A stretch of 64,000 bases of DNA from Bacteroidaceae bacterium (GCA_017429525.1 JAFROT010000017.1:1-64000); one strand, 5' to 3'; shown: positions 41,983-51,118, numbered from the stretch's first letter. The notes: generated by a model not told the origin, from the letters alone. Made by a program: numbers and translations.

Positions 41983-42085
41983 GAAAGTAAATGCAGAGTA
42001 AATGCGGAGTAAATTCGTTCAATAAATGATGCTTAAACCAATTACTGAGAGATATTTACTCCGCATTTACTCCGTATTTACTTTC
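41983..42085. repeat. Long inverted repeat with internal tandem units
   Basis: Arms 41983-42014 and 42054-42085 (32 nt each) match at 30 of 32 positions; the loop is 39 nt. Each arm is itself made of GTAAATGCGGA-type repeats. Could fold as a cruciform or RNA hairpin. Confidence 0.8.
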
Positions 42086-42213
42086 CTCGTCAAAAGTGAG
42101 TAAATAAGTGGGGACAAAGGCAAAGGCATTGGAGATATTGGCTCAACTTTTGACGACATTTCAATGACTTTTGCCTATTCTTGACGACATTTTGGGCGTT
42201 TTTGAGGCTCAAA

Positions 42214-42315
42214 CTACACTTTAGCACTGTAAATTACACCCAAACTACACTGTTTTTGAAGTGGTTATTTCTCTGATAATCATTTAAGTGGTTGCAGAAG
42301 AGTGCTAAAGTGTAG
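42214..42315. repeat. 15-bp perfect inverted repeat
   Basis: CTACACTTTAGCACT (42214-42228) and its exact reverse complement (42301-42315), 72 bp apart. Confidence 0.75.
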
Positions 42316-42477
42316 GTGATTGAAAGAAATTTTACGTGTGCGTGCGTAAAGAGATATAGGAAACAAGAATGTGATGTAGGGAGAACGGAGGTCGGTCTAC
42401 GGGTCAGCGAAGGAGAATGCTTTGGTCGTGAAAGGTAAGTTGACTGGAGAAAATGATGAATTCATATAGAAGACTTC

Positions 42478-42501
42478 GTTATTCGGTCGCGACCGAATAA
42501 C
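42478..42501. promoter_or_regulatory. Perfect 24-bp palindrome
   Basis: 42478-42489 and 42490-42501 are exact reverse complements with no spacer (core TCGGTCGCGACCGA). Typical geometry for a dimeric DNA-binding protein; target unknown. About 110 bp beyond the uvrD stop codon. Confidence 0.7.
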
Positions 42502-42612
42502 GCACACATATAGTCGCGCAGCCCTTCACGACAATATGTGAAGGGCAATGCGAGCGGACGTGAGGTGCGATGCGAACGGACGAATGGCGGATATGCTTTA
42601 GCGCCCTAACAA

Positions 42613-45114
42613 TCAGAGGACTGTGAACTTGGCAAAGCGGAGGAGGAGTTGCTTGGTACCTACGTTGTCGAAGCGGACGGTGGCCTTCGCGTCGATGCCG
42701 CTACCACTGAGGGCGATGACCTCGCCACGACCGAAGCGGGCATGCTCGATGTGCTGACCGACGGTCAGGGTGCCGGCTGTGGTTTGAGTAGAGGTGACGG
42801 GAGAGGACGAGGCATCGGATTCAGTACGGACGCCGACGCGACGCATGCCTGCCGGCGGAGTGGAAGACAGGCGGGATGAATCGGAGGACGAGCCGCGACC
42901 TGCAGACGAGAAGCGTGAGGCATCAGCGGAGCCGCGAGAAAGGCTTGAAGATGAGAAGCGTGGCGCATCGTCCCAAGGGGCACGCGGACGTTGGAAGAGA
43001 GCGTCATCCGTGCGACCGAATGACGAGAATGAGCGTCGGCGAGAGCCGATGGCTTGCGATTCGTCTTGCTCAAGGAAGCGTTCGTCGATGTCGGAAAGGA
43101 AGGTACTGGGCGAGCTGAACTCGCTCTTGCCATAGCGATAACGATTCTGGGCATGAGTGAGGAAGCATTGTTCCTCGGCTCGGGTGATGGCGACGTAGAA
43201 GAGGCGACGTTCTTCCTCCAGCTCGCGCGGCGAAGAGGAGGACATCGCATTGGGGAACAGGTTCTCCTCCATGCCTACGACAAAGACGACACGGAACTCC
43301 AGCCCCTTGGCTGCATGAATGGTCATCAGCGACACCTTAGCCTCGCTATCGTCATCGCTCTCGTCAAGGTCGCTGACGAGCGACACCTCCTGCAGATAAT
43401 GCGTCATGAGGACACGCTCACGCCCCTCCTCTTCCACGCGATCATCGACAAACTGCTGCATACCGTCGAGCAACTCCTGAAGGTTCTCCTGCCGCGAGAT
43501 ATCGTCGGGCTCGCGTCCACGGAAGATATCGGCTTGCACGCCCGACTCACGGGTGATGCGCAGACCGAGGGTGGCGGCATCGAGCGTGTCGACATCCTGG
43601 CGGAAGCTCTCGATGAGTTGGACGAAGGAACTGAGTTTGGCCATCGTGCCGCGGTTGACGTCAAGGCCGTATTGCTCGGGCTGCGAGATCACCTGCCAGA
43701 GGCTGACGCCTTGCTCGGAAGCTTTAGTGACGACCTTGCTGATGGTCGTATCGCCGATGCCGCGTGCAGGATAGTTGATGACGCGCTTGAGGGCCTCCTC
43801 GTCGTTCGGGTTGACGGTGAGACGGAAATAAGCAATCAGGTCCTTGATCTCCTTGCGCTGATAGAACGACAGACCGCCGAAGATGCGATAAGGGATGCCT
43901 GCCTTGCGGAAGGCCTCCTCGAACGTACGGCTCTGCGCATTGGTGCGATAGAGTATGGCGATGTCGTTCCACTCAATGTGCTCGTAGTGGTTGAGGTTCT
44001 GCACCTTCTTCGCTACCCCACTCGCCTCCTCGATGTCGCTGTAGTAGCTGTAGACGTGGATGGGCTGACCTTGGGTTTTCTCGGAGAACACCTCCTTGGG
44101 AATCTGCCCCCGGTTGTGCTTGATCAGGCTGTTGGCCGCGCCCACAATGGTCTGCGTGGAGCGATAGTTCTGCTCGAGTTTGAAGAGGCGCGCACCCTCA
44201 TATAAACGCTGGAAGGTGAGGATGTTGTCGATGTTGGCTCCACGAAAGCTATAAATGGACTGAGCGTCGTCGCCCACGACGCAGACGCGACGTTTGTGCT
44301 GGGTGAGTTGCCACACGATAGCGTGCTGGGCATAGTTGGTATCCTGATACTCATCGACAAGGACGAAGTGGAAGCGCTCTTCGTACCGCTGCAGAATCTC
44401 TGGCTTATGCGCGAAGAGCAGATAGGTATAGAGCAGAAGGTCGTCGAAGTCCATTGCCCCTGCTTGCCGACAACGCGCCCAGTAGCGGGCATAGATCTCG
44501 GAGAAAAACTTTATGCCATCTTTATCATCTTCCAGGAGATTCGTTTTATTACTACTATAGGCTTGAGGAATAATTAATTGGTTTTTCAGTCTAGAAATCT
44601 TAGCCAATATCCTATTAGGTGAATATCGCTTTATTACTTTCTCTCTTTCGCGTGTTATTAGTTCTTTTTTCTCTTTATCACTAATAGATAGTCCATTAAT
44701 TGATTTTATATTAGGATTTATTTCTTCATCAACAAATGGTGAAATAACGCTCTTAATGAGGCTTTTGCTGTCGGCCGCGTCGTAGATGGTGAAGTCGGAC
44801 GTAAAGCCGATGGCCTCGTGCTCAGCACGAAGGATGCGGGAGAAGATGCTATGGAAAGTGCCCATCCAGAGGCCGCGAGCCGCATCGGCGCCTACTTGTC
44901 GGATGATGCGAGAGCGCATCTCCTCGGCCGCCTTATTGGTGAAGGTGAGGGCGAGGATGTTCCACGAGGGCATGCCTTGGCTGAGGAGATAGGCTATCTT
45001 GTAGGTGAGGACGCGCGTCTTGCCGGAGCCTGCACCTGCGATGACAAGTGAGGGGCCGTCAGTATAGAGGACGGCATCGCGCTGGGCGGGATTGAGTTCG
45101 TTGAGGTTGATCAA
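42613..45114 (-). CDS. UvrD/PcrA-family superfamily 1 helicase
   Basis: ~833 aa from TTG at 45114, where the conserved beginning (INLNELNPAQRDAVLYTDGPSLVIAGAGSGKT) starts. The only ATG, at 45258, adds a Pro/Ser/Arg-rich 48-aa leader that looks non-coding. Motifs: I AGAGSGKT, Ia LTFTNKAAEEM, II LVDEYQDTNYAQ, III VVGDDAQSIYSFRGA, IV LEQNYRST, V MTIHAAKGLEF, VI YVAITRAEEQ. The C-terminus is Ser/Arg-rich followed by a Tudor-like GQHIEHARFGRGEVIALSG segment, as in PcrA/UvrD. Acts in nucleotide-excision and mismatch repair. The stretch 44.51-44.77 kb is sharply AT-richer than the rest of the gene. Confidence 0.92.
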   Translation of the reverse strand: MINLNELNPAQRDAVLYTDGPSLVIAGAGSGKTRVLTYKIAYLLSQGMPSWNILALTFTNKAAEEMRSRIIRQVGADAARGLWMGTFHSIFSRILRAEHEAIGFTSDFTIYDAADSKSLIKSVISPFVDEEINPNIKSINGLSISDKEKKELITREREKVIKRYSPNRILAKISRLKNQLIIPQAYSSNKTNLLEDDKDGIKFFSEIYARYWARCRQAGAMDFDDLLLYTYLLFAHKPEILQRYEERFHFVLVDEYQDTNYAQHAIVWQLTQHKRRVCVVGDDAQSIYSFRGANIDNILTFQRLYEGARLFKLEQNYRSTQTIVGAANSLIKHNRGQIPKEVFSEKTQGQPIHVYSYYSDIEEASGVAKKVQNLNHYEHIEWNDIAILYRTNAQSRTFEEAFRKAGIPYRIFGGLSFYQRKEIKDLIAYFRLTVNPNDEEALKRVINYPARGIGDTTISKVVTKASEQGVSLWQVISQPEQYGLDVNRGTMAKLSSFVQLIESFRQDVDTLDAATLGLRITRESGVQADIFRGREPDDISRQENLQELLDGMQQFVDDRVEEEGRERVLMTHYLQEVSLVSDLDESDDDSEAKVSLMTIHAAKGLEFRVVFVVGMEENLFPNAMSSSSPRELEEERRLFYVAITRAEEQCFLTHAQNRYRYGKSEFSSPSTFLSDIDERFLEQDESQAIGSRRRSFSSFGRTDDALFQRPRAPWDDAPRFSSSSLSRGSADASRFSSAGRGSSSDSSRLSSTPPAGMRRVGVRTESDASSSPVTSTQTTAGTLTVGQHIEHARFGRGEVIALSGSGIDAKATVRFDNVGTKQLLLRFAKFTVL

Positions 45115-45235
45115 AGGGTGAGGGTGTTGAGGAGTTATTGTAGTGGAGGGAAGGGGGGAGAACCGGCGACGAATCTCCGAGCGTTGTCGAGGGCGGCAAG
45201 GCGAGAGAGGCAACGAGCGGCAAGGAAGGCAGGAC

Positions 45236-45255
45236 CCCGACGGTGACCCGTCGGG
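45236..45255 (-). terminator. GC hairpin after the response-regulator gene
   Basis: Perfect 8-bp stem CCCGACGG/CCGTCGGG with a 4-nt loop, 29 nt after the regulator stop; no T-run. Lies within the in-frame extension upstream of uvrD. Confidence 0.45.
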
Positions 45256-45283
45256 CACTGTGGCTATTTACGGGCAGGAGGGC

Positions 45284-46006
45284 TTATTCGTCGTCGGGTT
45301 TGAGGGTGTCGAGGTCAATGATATGGAGTTGCAAAGCCTTGACGACGAGGCGGGTGGCGTTGACGCCCTGGCGCTCGTTCGGCGAGAAGAGGCGGTTGAT
45401 GAGGTCGACCTGACGCTTCTCCAGACTCTTGACGCCAAAAGGCATGCCCTTGAGCGCTGCAATCATATCCTTGGTGTAGCCGAGAGCCAGATGGCGCAGG
45501 AAACGCTCGTCGTACTCGTCGATGTCGTAGTCGATGACCGCATCCGTGCGACGGCTCTCGCTGATGACGCTCTTCTTGAAACGAGCGATAATCTTCTCAA
45601 GAATAGGTTGGTTGAAGACGAGCCGGCGCCCGTCCATGACGAGGCGAACGTCGTTGCGCGTGAGGAGTTCGCCCGTCTTCAGTATGATACCGTCGGCACC
45701 CGCCTGCAGGACGTCCACCCAAAGGCGTTCGTTGAGAATCTCGCCCGTGAAGATGAGCACCTTAATTTGCGGATAGTTCGTGTGTACCTGTCGGCAGATA
45801 TCCACGCCGACGGTGGTGCTGCCGCCAAGGCCGAGGTCAAGAAGCAGGAGGTCGGGCTTATCCTTGCGCATGAGGGACCATAGCTCGCTCTCGTTCATGG
45901 CAGTGCCAAGAATCTGAGCCTCGGGGATATCCGTGCGGAAGATTTCCTCTGTGCCTTTGAGTTCGAGTTTTACATCTTCGACGATGATGACTTTGAAGGG
46001 ATCCAT
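45284..46006 (-). CDS. Response regulator (REC plus C-terminal LuxR-like HTH)
   Basis: 240 aa. REC domain at ~4-125 with acidic pocket VIIVEDVKLEL, phospho-acceptor Asp in DLLLLDLGLGG, Thr in LIFTGE and Lys in GIILKTGE. The C-terminal ~150-215 segment (DERFLRHLALGYTKDMIAALKGMPFGVKSLEKRQVDLINRLF) has the helix-turn-helix layout of LuxR/NarL regulators, atypical in sequence. Partner of the kinase gene immediately upstream, from which it is separated by 137 bp of 8-bp tandem repeats. Confidence 0.88.
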   Translation of the reverse strand: MDPFKVIIVEDVKLELKGTEEIFRTDIPEAQILGTAMNESELWSLMRKDKPDLLLLDLGLGGSTTVGVDICRQVHTNYPQIKVLIFTGEILNERLWVDVLQAGADGIILKTGELLTRNDVRLVMDGRRLVFNQPILEKIIARFKKSVISESRRTDAVIDYDIDEYDERFLRHLALGYTKDMIAALKGMPFGVKSLEKRQVDLINRLFSPNERQGVNATRLVVKALQLHIIDLDTLKPDDE

Positions 46007-46039
46007 TATAGTTGTTGTTTAGTTGACGAGTTGTTTTGG

Positions 46040-46103
46040 TTGACGAGTTGACAAGTTGACGAGTTGACGAGTTGACAAGTTGACGAGTAGACCAGTTGAC
46101 GAG
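46040..46103. repeat. 8-bp tandem repeat, eight units
   Basis: TTGACGAG / TTGACAAG / TAGACCAG variants repeated eight times without interruption, with further single copies at 46023-46030. Fills the gap between kinase and regulator genes; the kinase's last codons (LSTS-stop, 46144-46160) read through the same unit. Confidence 0.85.
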
Positions 46104-46143
46104 TTGTTTGCCAGGCAGAGCAGGCAGGACTCGAGCGGGCGGG

Positions 46144-49100
46144 TCAACTCGTTGACAGGTCCTTAGACAGCGGGACGGTGAACCAGATGGCGTGCCCCGC
46201 TTGTGCGGCCTCTGCGTTGATGCGACAGCCGGGATGCCCCATGAAGGTGTCGTGCTCGCGGATGATCTGCTTGCAGATGAGGTACGGGATGCCGCCCTCG
46301 TGAGGCGTGAAGAGGTCGTGGAGTTGGACGTCCGTGAGCGTGACAAAGGGGTTCGTGAGGGTGAAGACGGCAAAGCGCTGGTCGGCCGACGGAGCGATGG
46401 CGAGGGTAAAGGCATTGGCACCTTGGTCTGCTGAGGTATCGGACGACGGAGATTGCGCCGAGGATGGAGCGCCCACGGTGGCATCGAGTTCGGCATCGAG
46501 GAGCGCATTCACGAGCATGAGCAACAGGTCGGGGTCGACACGGAAGGCGTTCGTAGACAAAGCATTGTCTATCTTTAGGCTTACGTCAACGCCCAAGCGG
46601 CGAGCACGATTGGCAAAGCGCGATGCCGCAGGCTCGGTGAGCTCTTCAGCCTTGATGTTACGACGACGGAAGTTGAGGGCCGCCGACTGCTGACTGGCCT
46701 GTGCGGTGAGTAGCGTGTAAACCTCCTTGTAGTAGGCCGCGGTCTCGCTGAGCGTGTCAAGAAAATCAAGCGACGCGGCAGAGGTTCGCATGCGATCTAC
46801 GAGTTGCTGGATGCGCCCTGGATAGTACATCGTCTCGTGCTTGATGGTAGAGAGGCAGTTGTCCATGATTTGATTCTGTACATGCAGGCGTTCCTCCTCA
46901 TAGAGACGGCGGCGGTGCTCGTCCTCAGCCATCTCGATGTCGGCTTGTTGCAGCTCATGTTCGCGCTGCTGTTGCTCGCCCAGTTGCTGAAGCCGACGTG
47001 CATTGAGCTCGGCCACAGAACGGCGGAAACGCTGACGCGGACGAACATAGAAGAAGTAGGCAGCCAGGGCTCCCACGACGAACAGGAATATGAGCGCAGC
47101 CAGGGCCAGGCGCTCGTGCTGTTGAGAACGCTCGACCTGCTGACAATAGCTCTCGAGCGAGGCATCTTGATTGACCTGCTTGTAGAGACGCGTGTAGAGG
47201 GTGTTGTTCTTGCGATAGAGCGGCCAATCATGGAGCGCCAAGGCGGCGATGGCAACCTCGTTGCGCAGGCCGAGCACGAGCGAGTAGTCGAGTGAATCGC
47301 GACCTTCGCCCATGAGTGTAAACGCCTGCTTGGCGAATAAGATGGCCTCGGCATAGCGGCCGTCCAGGTTGCAGTAGTAAACGGAATCGGCCAGGGCATA
47401 GGCTTCGGCTGGGAAGGCAGGACTGGCCTTCGATGTGCGTTCGGGCGATGGGGAGACGGCATAGGCATGAACAGCCAAGAGAGCAGCCACCAGCATCGTG
47501 AGGACGCGCGGCAAGCGGAACCAGAACCGACTGCCCTCGCCTAGCCGACTCTCGATGCCGAACTGACAGACGCGGAAGAGCGGATTGGTCTTGCGGTACT
47601 TCTCGATGATTCCTTTGCAGTTCATCAGACCGAAGCCGAAACCCTTCTGCTCGCTGGGCGCTACACGTACGGTCGCATCGGTCTGCGCGACCGTATGTGT
47701 AGGCTCACACGTATGGTCGCTCACGCGTGTCTCATTGGTGGTACTCCCGATGACGGCTGCATCGTAAACCTTGTTGTTCAGGATGAGATTGATATCATCG
47801 GCCGAGAGACCGCAGCCCGTGTCCTGCACCGAGAGCTCGACGTATGGGCCATCGGCGCTCTCCGATGCCGTTGCGCTGATGGTGACGGAACCGCCCGTGG
47901 GCGTGAACTTACGGGCATTGTCGGCCAACGTGTTGAGCATGAAAAGGGTGAGCGAGCGGTCGGCCTTGACGCTGAGGTCGGTGGGGCGCACGTCGAGCGT
48001 CAACCCTTTCTGGTCGTACGCATAATGACTGCGACGGATGGCGCTGAACAGCGGTTCGAGGGCGAACGTGGAGAGCTGCAGACTCAGTTGCCCCTGCTCC
48101 ATCTTGATCCACTCGGTGAGCAGGTCGTTGAGCTCGGTGATGCGCGTAGTGAGTTCGCCGATGTATGCCAGTGACTCAGCCGGCGCCTGTTGCCGCTGCC
48201 TCATGCGCCGCACCTCATGAATGATGCGGTCGAGGAAAGGCATGATGCCGTAGACGAGCTGCAGCTTGGCGCGCTTCTCGATGTTCTGCTGCTTGTTGCG
48301 CAAGAGGCGCAGTTCGGTGGCTCGCTGCTGTTCTTCAATCTGTTCCTGTTCCTCAGCCAGTGTCTCCTGTTGTTGCTGAGCATAATCGCGCAACTGCTGC
48401 ATCTTCTGACTGAGCAGTCGGTTCTGCGCCTCGGAACGACGTCTCCACGTGCGTAGCAGGAGGGCGACGAGCAAGCCGATCAGCACGGCCATGACGGCCA
48501 CAAGGATCCAAATCCTTCGCAGCAGCCGGCTCTCGGCCTGCAGTTCGGCTGCGCGACTTTCGAGCTCCGCATCCTCGCGTGTGACATCGAGCAAATCGAG
48601 ATAGATATTGCGATTGTAGTCACTTTCGGCCTTCATGTCCAAAGCGCTGAAAGCCACCGAGAGTTGTTGACGGATGCCCGCAATCCACTCGGGGACGGTC
48701 TTCACCTCGGGCGACTGCATCCACTGCCGCTCGACCGACAGTTCGGACGAAGAGGGGTCGAAGGGTTCCAACAGCGGCGTCTGCTCGTCGGGATCTAAAA
48801 TCTCGTCGGTCTCATAATAGCATTGATGGTGGAAGTTGACACAATCGAGTGCCGCACGGTAACATTCGACAGCCTCCTCATAGTGCCCATGACCGAAGGC
48901 AAGCTCACCGAGCGTGCGGAGTGCACAAGCCTCCTGGTAGAGGTCGTCGTAGGCAATAAAGGCATTGAGAGCAGCTTCGCCCATGCGCTGAGCCGTGCTG
49001 TCGGCGCCGAAGATAGAATGAAGGAGCAAGAGCGCTTCGGGGTGAGCTTCGCTGATGATGCTCAGTCGCGCGGAGTCGGCGAAAAGGGTAGCCAGCGATT

Positions 49101-49833
49101 GCTCGGCATTGCCCTCGAAGAAGAGATAGCCTTCATAGCGAGCAAGCCAGAAACACTTGAGCAGATAGTTGAACTCCTCGCGGGTGATGGCATCGTCGTC
49201 GGTGTTGTCGGCCAGACCGCCCGAGCCGCGCATATAGCAGTAGTACAGCCATTGGGCCGTGTCGGCAGGCATCTGAGCGTAGGGCTCGGCCTGGCGGATC
49301 TCGTCGATGGCGCGTTCGTGCTGGTCGAGATAATAGAAATAGGTGGACGAGACGATGTGAAACTCACTGCGTGCATAGTTGAGACGATGCAGATGATGGG
49401 GCGTGAGCGACGACTCGCGCCGTACGATGCGCTGCAGTCGCTGCTGAGCATGACGGCGATGGACGAAGAACGCGCGGTTATCGCTGGTGCGCTGAGCCAC
49501 CTTCATCTGCATCACGTCGGAGATGAGTTGCTCGACGGGGCTCTCTGTCACCTGCTCCACTTGCTCTGCAAGGATGAGGGCGCTGTCAAAGTCCATCTGC
49601 TGGAAGCGTTCGAAGGTCAGGTGGTTGAGGGCCTCGGCTTGTCCTTCGACATCGTGCGTCTGGAGGGCAAGTTCATAGGCTTGAAGCGCCAGCGCCCTTG
49701 TGCTGTCGATGTTGCGATAGTGCCAGGTGTAAGCCTGATGGTTCAAGCTGTCGACGATGGCATGAGACGCACCCGTCCGTCCGCCTGTGCAGGCAGCCAG
49801 CAGCAGGAGAAGGAAGGGCAACAGGTGTTTCAT
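46144..49833 (-). CDS. Double-module sensor histidine kinase-like protein (DUF5112/DUF5113 type)
   Basis: 1229 aa. Lipobox-like signal LLLLLLAAC; TPR-rich sensor region (~30-400); membrane segment ~441-460; coiled coil; kinase core with candidate His539 (FLDRIIHEVRRM), N-box around 634-640 (LNTLADNARKFT), DTGCGLS and GFGFGLMNCKGIIEKY. A second module follows: hydrophobic segment ~770-785, short helical repeats, membrane segment ~905, coiled coil and a DUF5113-like kinase half with IKHETMYYPGRIQ and RVDPDLLLMLVNALLDAELDA. The second half lacks clear ATP-binding glycine boxes and may be a pseudokinase. Starts 38 bp after a TPR gene stop and precedes the response regulator. Confidence 0.85.
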   Translation of the reverse strand: MKHLLPFLLLLLAACTGGRTGASHAIVDSLNHQAYTWHYRNIDSTRALALQAYELALQTHDVEGQAEALNHLTFERFQQMDFDSALILAEQVEQVTESPVEQLISDVMQMKVAQRTSDNRAFFVHRRHAQQRLQRIVRRESSLTPHHLHRLNYARSEFHIVSSTYFYYLDQHERAIDEIRQAEPYAQMPADTAQWLYYCYMRGSGGLADNTDDDAITREEFNYLLKCFWLARYEGYLFFEGNAEQSLATLFADSARLSIISEAHPEALLLLHSIFGADSTAQRMGEAALNAFIAYDDLYQEACALRTLGELAFGHGHYEEAVECYRAALDCVNFHHQCYYETDEILDPDEQTPLLEPFDPSSSELSVERQWMQSPEVKTVPEWIAGIRQQLSVAFSALDMKAESDYNRNIYLDLLDVTREDAELESRAAELQAESRLLRRIWILVAVMAVLIGLLVALLLRTWRRRSEAQNRLLSQKMQQLRDYAQQQQETLAEEQEQIEEQQRATELRLLRNKQQNIEKRAKLQLVYGIMPFLDRIIHEVRRMRQRQQAPAESLAYIGELTTRITELNDLLTEWIKMEQGQLSLQLSTFALEPLFSAIRRSHYAYDQKGLTLDVRPTDLSVKADRSLTLFMLNTLADNARKFTPTGGSVTISATASESADGPYVELSVQDTGCGLSADDINLILNNKVYDAAVIGSTTNETRVSDHTCEPTHTVAQTDATVRVAPSEQKGFGFGLMNCKGIIEKYRKTNPLFRVCQFGIESRLGEGSRFWFRLPRVLTMLVAALLAVHAYAVSPSPERTSKASPAFPAEAYALADSVYYCNLDGRYAEAILFAKQAFTLMGEGRDSLDYSLVLGLRNEVAIAALALHDWPLYRKNNTLYTRLYKQVNQDASLESYCQQVERSQQHERLALAALIFLFVVGALAAYFFYVRPRQRFRRSVAELNARRLQQLGEQQQREHELQQADIEMAEDEHRRRLYEEERLHVQNQIMDNCLSTIKHETMYYPGRIQQLVDRMRTSAASLDFLDTLSETAAYYKEVYTLLTAQASQQSAALNFRRRNIKAEELTEPAASRFANRARRLGVDVSLKIDNALSTNAFRVDPDLLLMLVNALLDAELDATVGAPSSAQSPSSDTSADQGANAFTLAIAPSADQRFAVFTLTNPFVTLTDVQLHDLFTPHEGGIPYLICKQIIREHDTFMGHPGCRINAEAAQAGHAIWFTVPLSKDLSTS

Positions 49834-49871
49834 CGCAACGAAGATAGGCGTAGTCTCAGTAATGAAGAGGG

Positions 49872-51095
49872 CTATGGTTTTTGGGAGTTGAGCAGATAGT
49901 CGATCTCCTCGAATTCATGTCCCATGTTCAGGTTCAGGTAGATACGATAGAGCGGAGCCGCCCATCGGGTGACGGCATCGGGCTGCAACTGACGGACGCG
50001 TTCCATCGGCTGCTTGGCCAGCATGTAGAGGCTTCGGATAATCTCCTGATCACGTCGGCACTGCGGATTCGTGAGGTCGGAGCAAGCCGTATCGGCATAG
50101 ATGACAGCCAGGTTGAGCGACGCAATGCCTTTGGTGTAGAGGGCATCGACATAGTCGGGCTCGAGAGCCAGGCAAGAGTCGCAGGCATCGATGGCCTCAC
50201 GGTCCTTGGACTGCTTCAGCAGCACAAGGCTCTTGGCATACCAATAGAGCGGAACGCTATCGTTCTTTGCCAGCATCGAATCAGTCATCTCGAGGGCCGT
50301 GTCGAACCTGCGCTCAGACACGTAGTAGTCAATCAGATGCGAGAAGAAGTAGTCGTGCTGGGGATAGTCGCGCAGTCCGTCCTCGAGGGCCGAGAGCCAC
50401 CGCACGCTATCGCCTTTGGCCTGCCAAGCCTTGCACAGGTATTCCTGCACAATCTGGCTCTTGAGGTGCGATGATTTTGCCAAAGAAGCATGCTTGATGA
50501 TGCCGTCGTTGTTCTGCGACCGATAGGCCGACACGACGGCAAGATAGGCCGTGGGTCCGATGAGCGTGTCGGCACGCAGAAGGGTATCGCGTGCGAAAAT
50601 GGGATGGGTGGCAACGCTGACATAAACGTCGAAGAACTGATAGGCCTGCGGCATACGCCCGCCACTGAAGTGCCATCGACCGCCGTTCAGCAAATTCGTG
50701 CGGTAGGGCATCAGAAAGTCGCGGTTGTGGCGGCGGTTCATCGGTCTGATGCGCCCTTTCTCGTCGGGCGATGCGCCAATGCTGTCGGCCTTCAGCACGT
50801 GAGCGTAGATGTCCAGGATGGAGGCGTAGAACTTGGTCGTATCGTATTTCTGCTTGAGATAGAGCTTGGTGTTCTCAATCTCATAGAGGCGCTCGCTGCA
50901 CTCAGCCGCAAGTTGCAGATACTCGACTTTGTCCTTGGGCTTGACATCGGGCTTGTCGACTTCGGCCAACAGCGCTTTGATGGCCTGCTCGATATTGGAT
51001 TTCTTCTTGATTGCATCCTTAGCCTGACGAACGACGCTGGCTGAGAACAGCGGTAGCGCTATCGCACAGAAAAGGATGAAGATGTATCGTCGCAT
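49872..51095 (-). CDS. Secreted tetratricopeptide-repeat protein
   Basis: 407 aa. Signal peptide MRRYIFILFCAIALPLFSAS. Helical repeats throughout (e.g. YLQLAAECSERLYEIENTKLYLKQKYD, SRLEDGLRDYPQHDYFFSHLIDYYVSERR-like, ALYTKGIASLNLAVIYAD). Probably periplasmic. Directly upstream of, and likely co-transcribed with, the sensor kinase, so it may feed or modulate sensing; this is inferred from position only. Confidence 0.8.
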   Translation of the reverse strand: MRRYIFILFCAIALPLFSASVVRQAKDAIKKKSNIEQAIKALLAEVDKPDVKPKDKVEYLQLAAECSERLYEIENTKLYLKQKYDTTKFYASILDIYAHVLKADSIGASPDEKGRIRPMNRRHNRDFLMPYRTNLLNGGRWHFSGGRMPQAYQFFDVYVSVATHPIFARDTLLRADTLIGPTAYLAVVSAYRSQNNDGIIKHASLAKSSHLKSQIVQEYLCKAWQAKGDSVRWLSALEDGLRDYPQHDYFFSHLIDYYVSERRFDTALEMTDSMLAKNDSVPLYWYAKSLVLLKQSKDREAIDACDSCLALEPDYVDALYTKGIASLNLAVIYADTACSDLTNPQCRRDQEIIRSLYMLAKQPMERVRQLQPDAVTRWAAPLYRIYLNLNMGHEFEEIDYLLNSQKP

Positions 51096-51118
51096 AATGG
51101 TGATTCCGAAATTTGGTG

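Larger units (their letters stand above)
41854..42612. other. 760-bp non-coding stretch rich in inverted repeats
   Basis: No gene supported on either strand. Holds the 32-bp inverted repeat at 41983-42085, a 15-bp inverted repeat at 42214-42315, a direct repeat TTGACGACATTT (~42147 and ~42180), a perfect 24-bp palindrome at 42478-42501, and a hairpin CCCTTCAC/GTGAAGGG at 42522-42545 just beyond the uvrD stop. Confidence 0.7.

Noticed and set aside
42454-42612. Origin of replication near the palindrome
   Set aside because: No DnaA-box cluster seen and no dnaA/dnaN nearby; inverted repeats alone are not enough.
43054-44205. 383-aa plus-strand frame antisense to the helicase gene
   Set aside because: Fully inside a certain UvrD-type gene on the other strand; Leu/Val/Asp-rich shadow caused by codon bias.
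46040-46103. CRISPR array or operator array
   Set aside because: 8-bp head-to-tail units without spacers; a simple microsatellite-like repeat.
48823-49899. 358-aa plus-strand frame antisense to the sensor kinase
   Set aside because: No motif, and the minus-strand gene is well supported.
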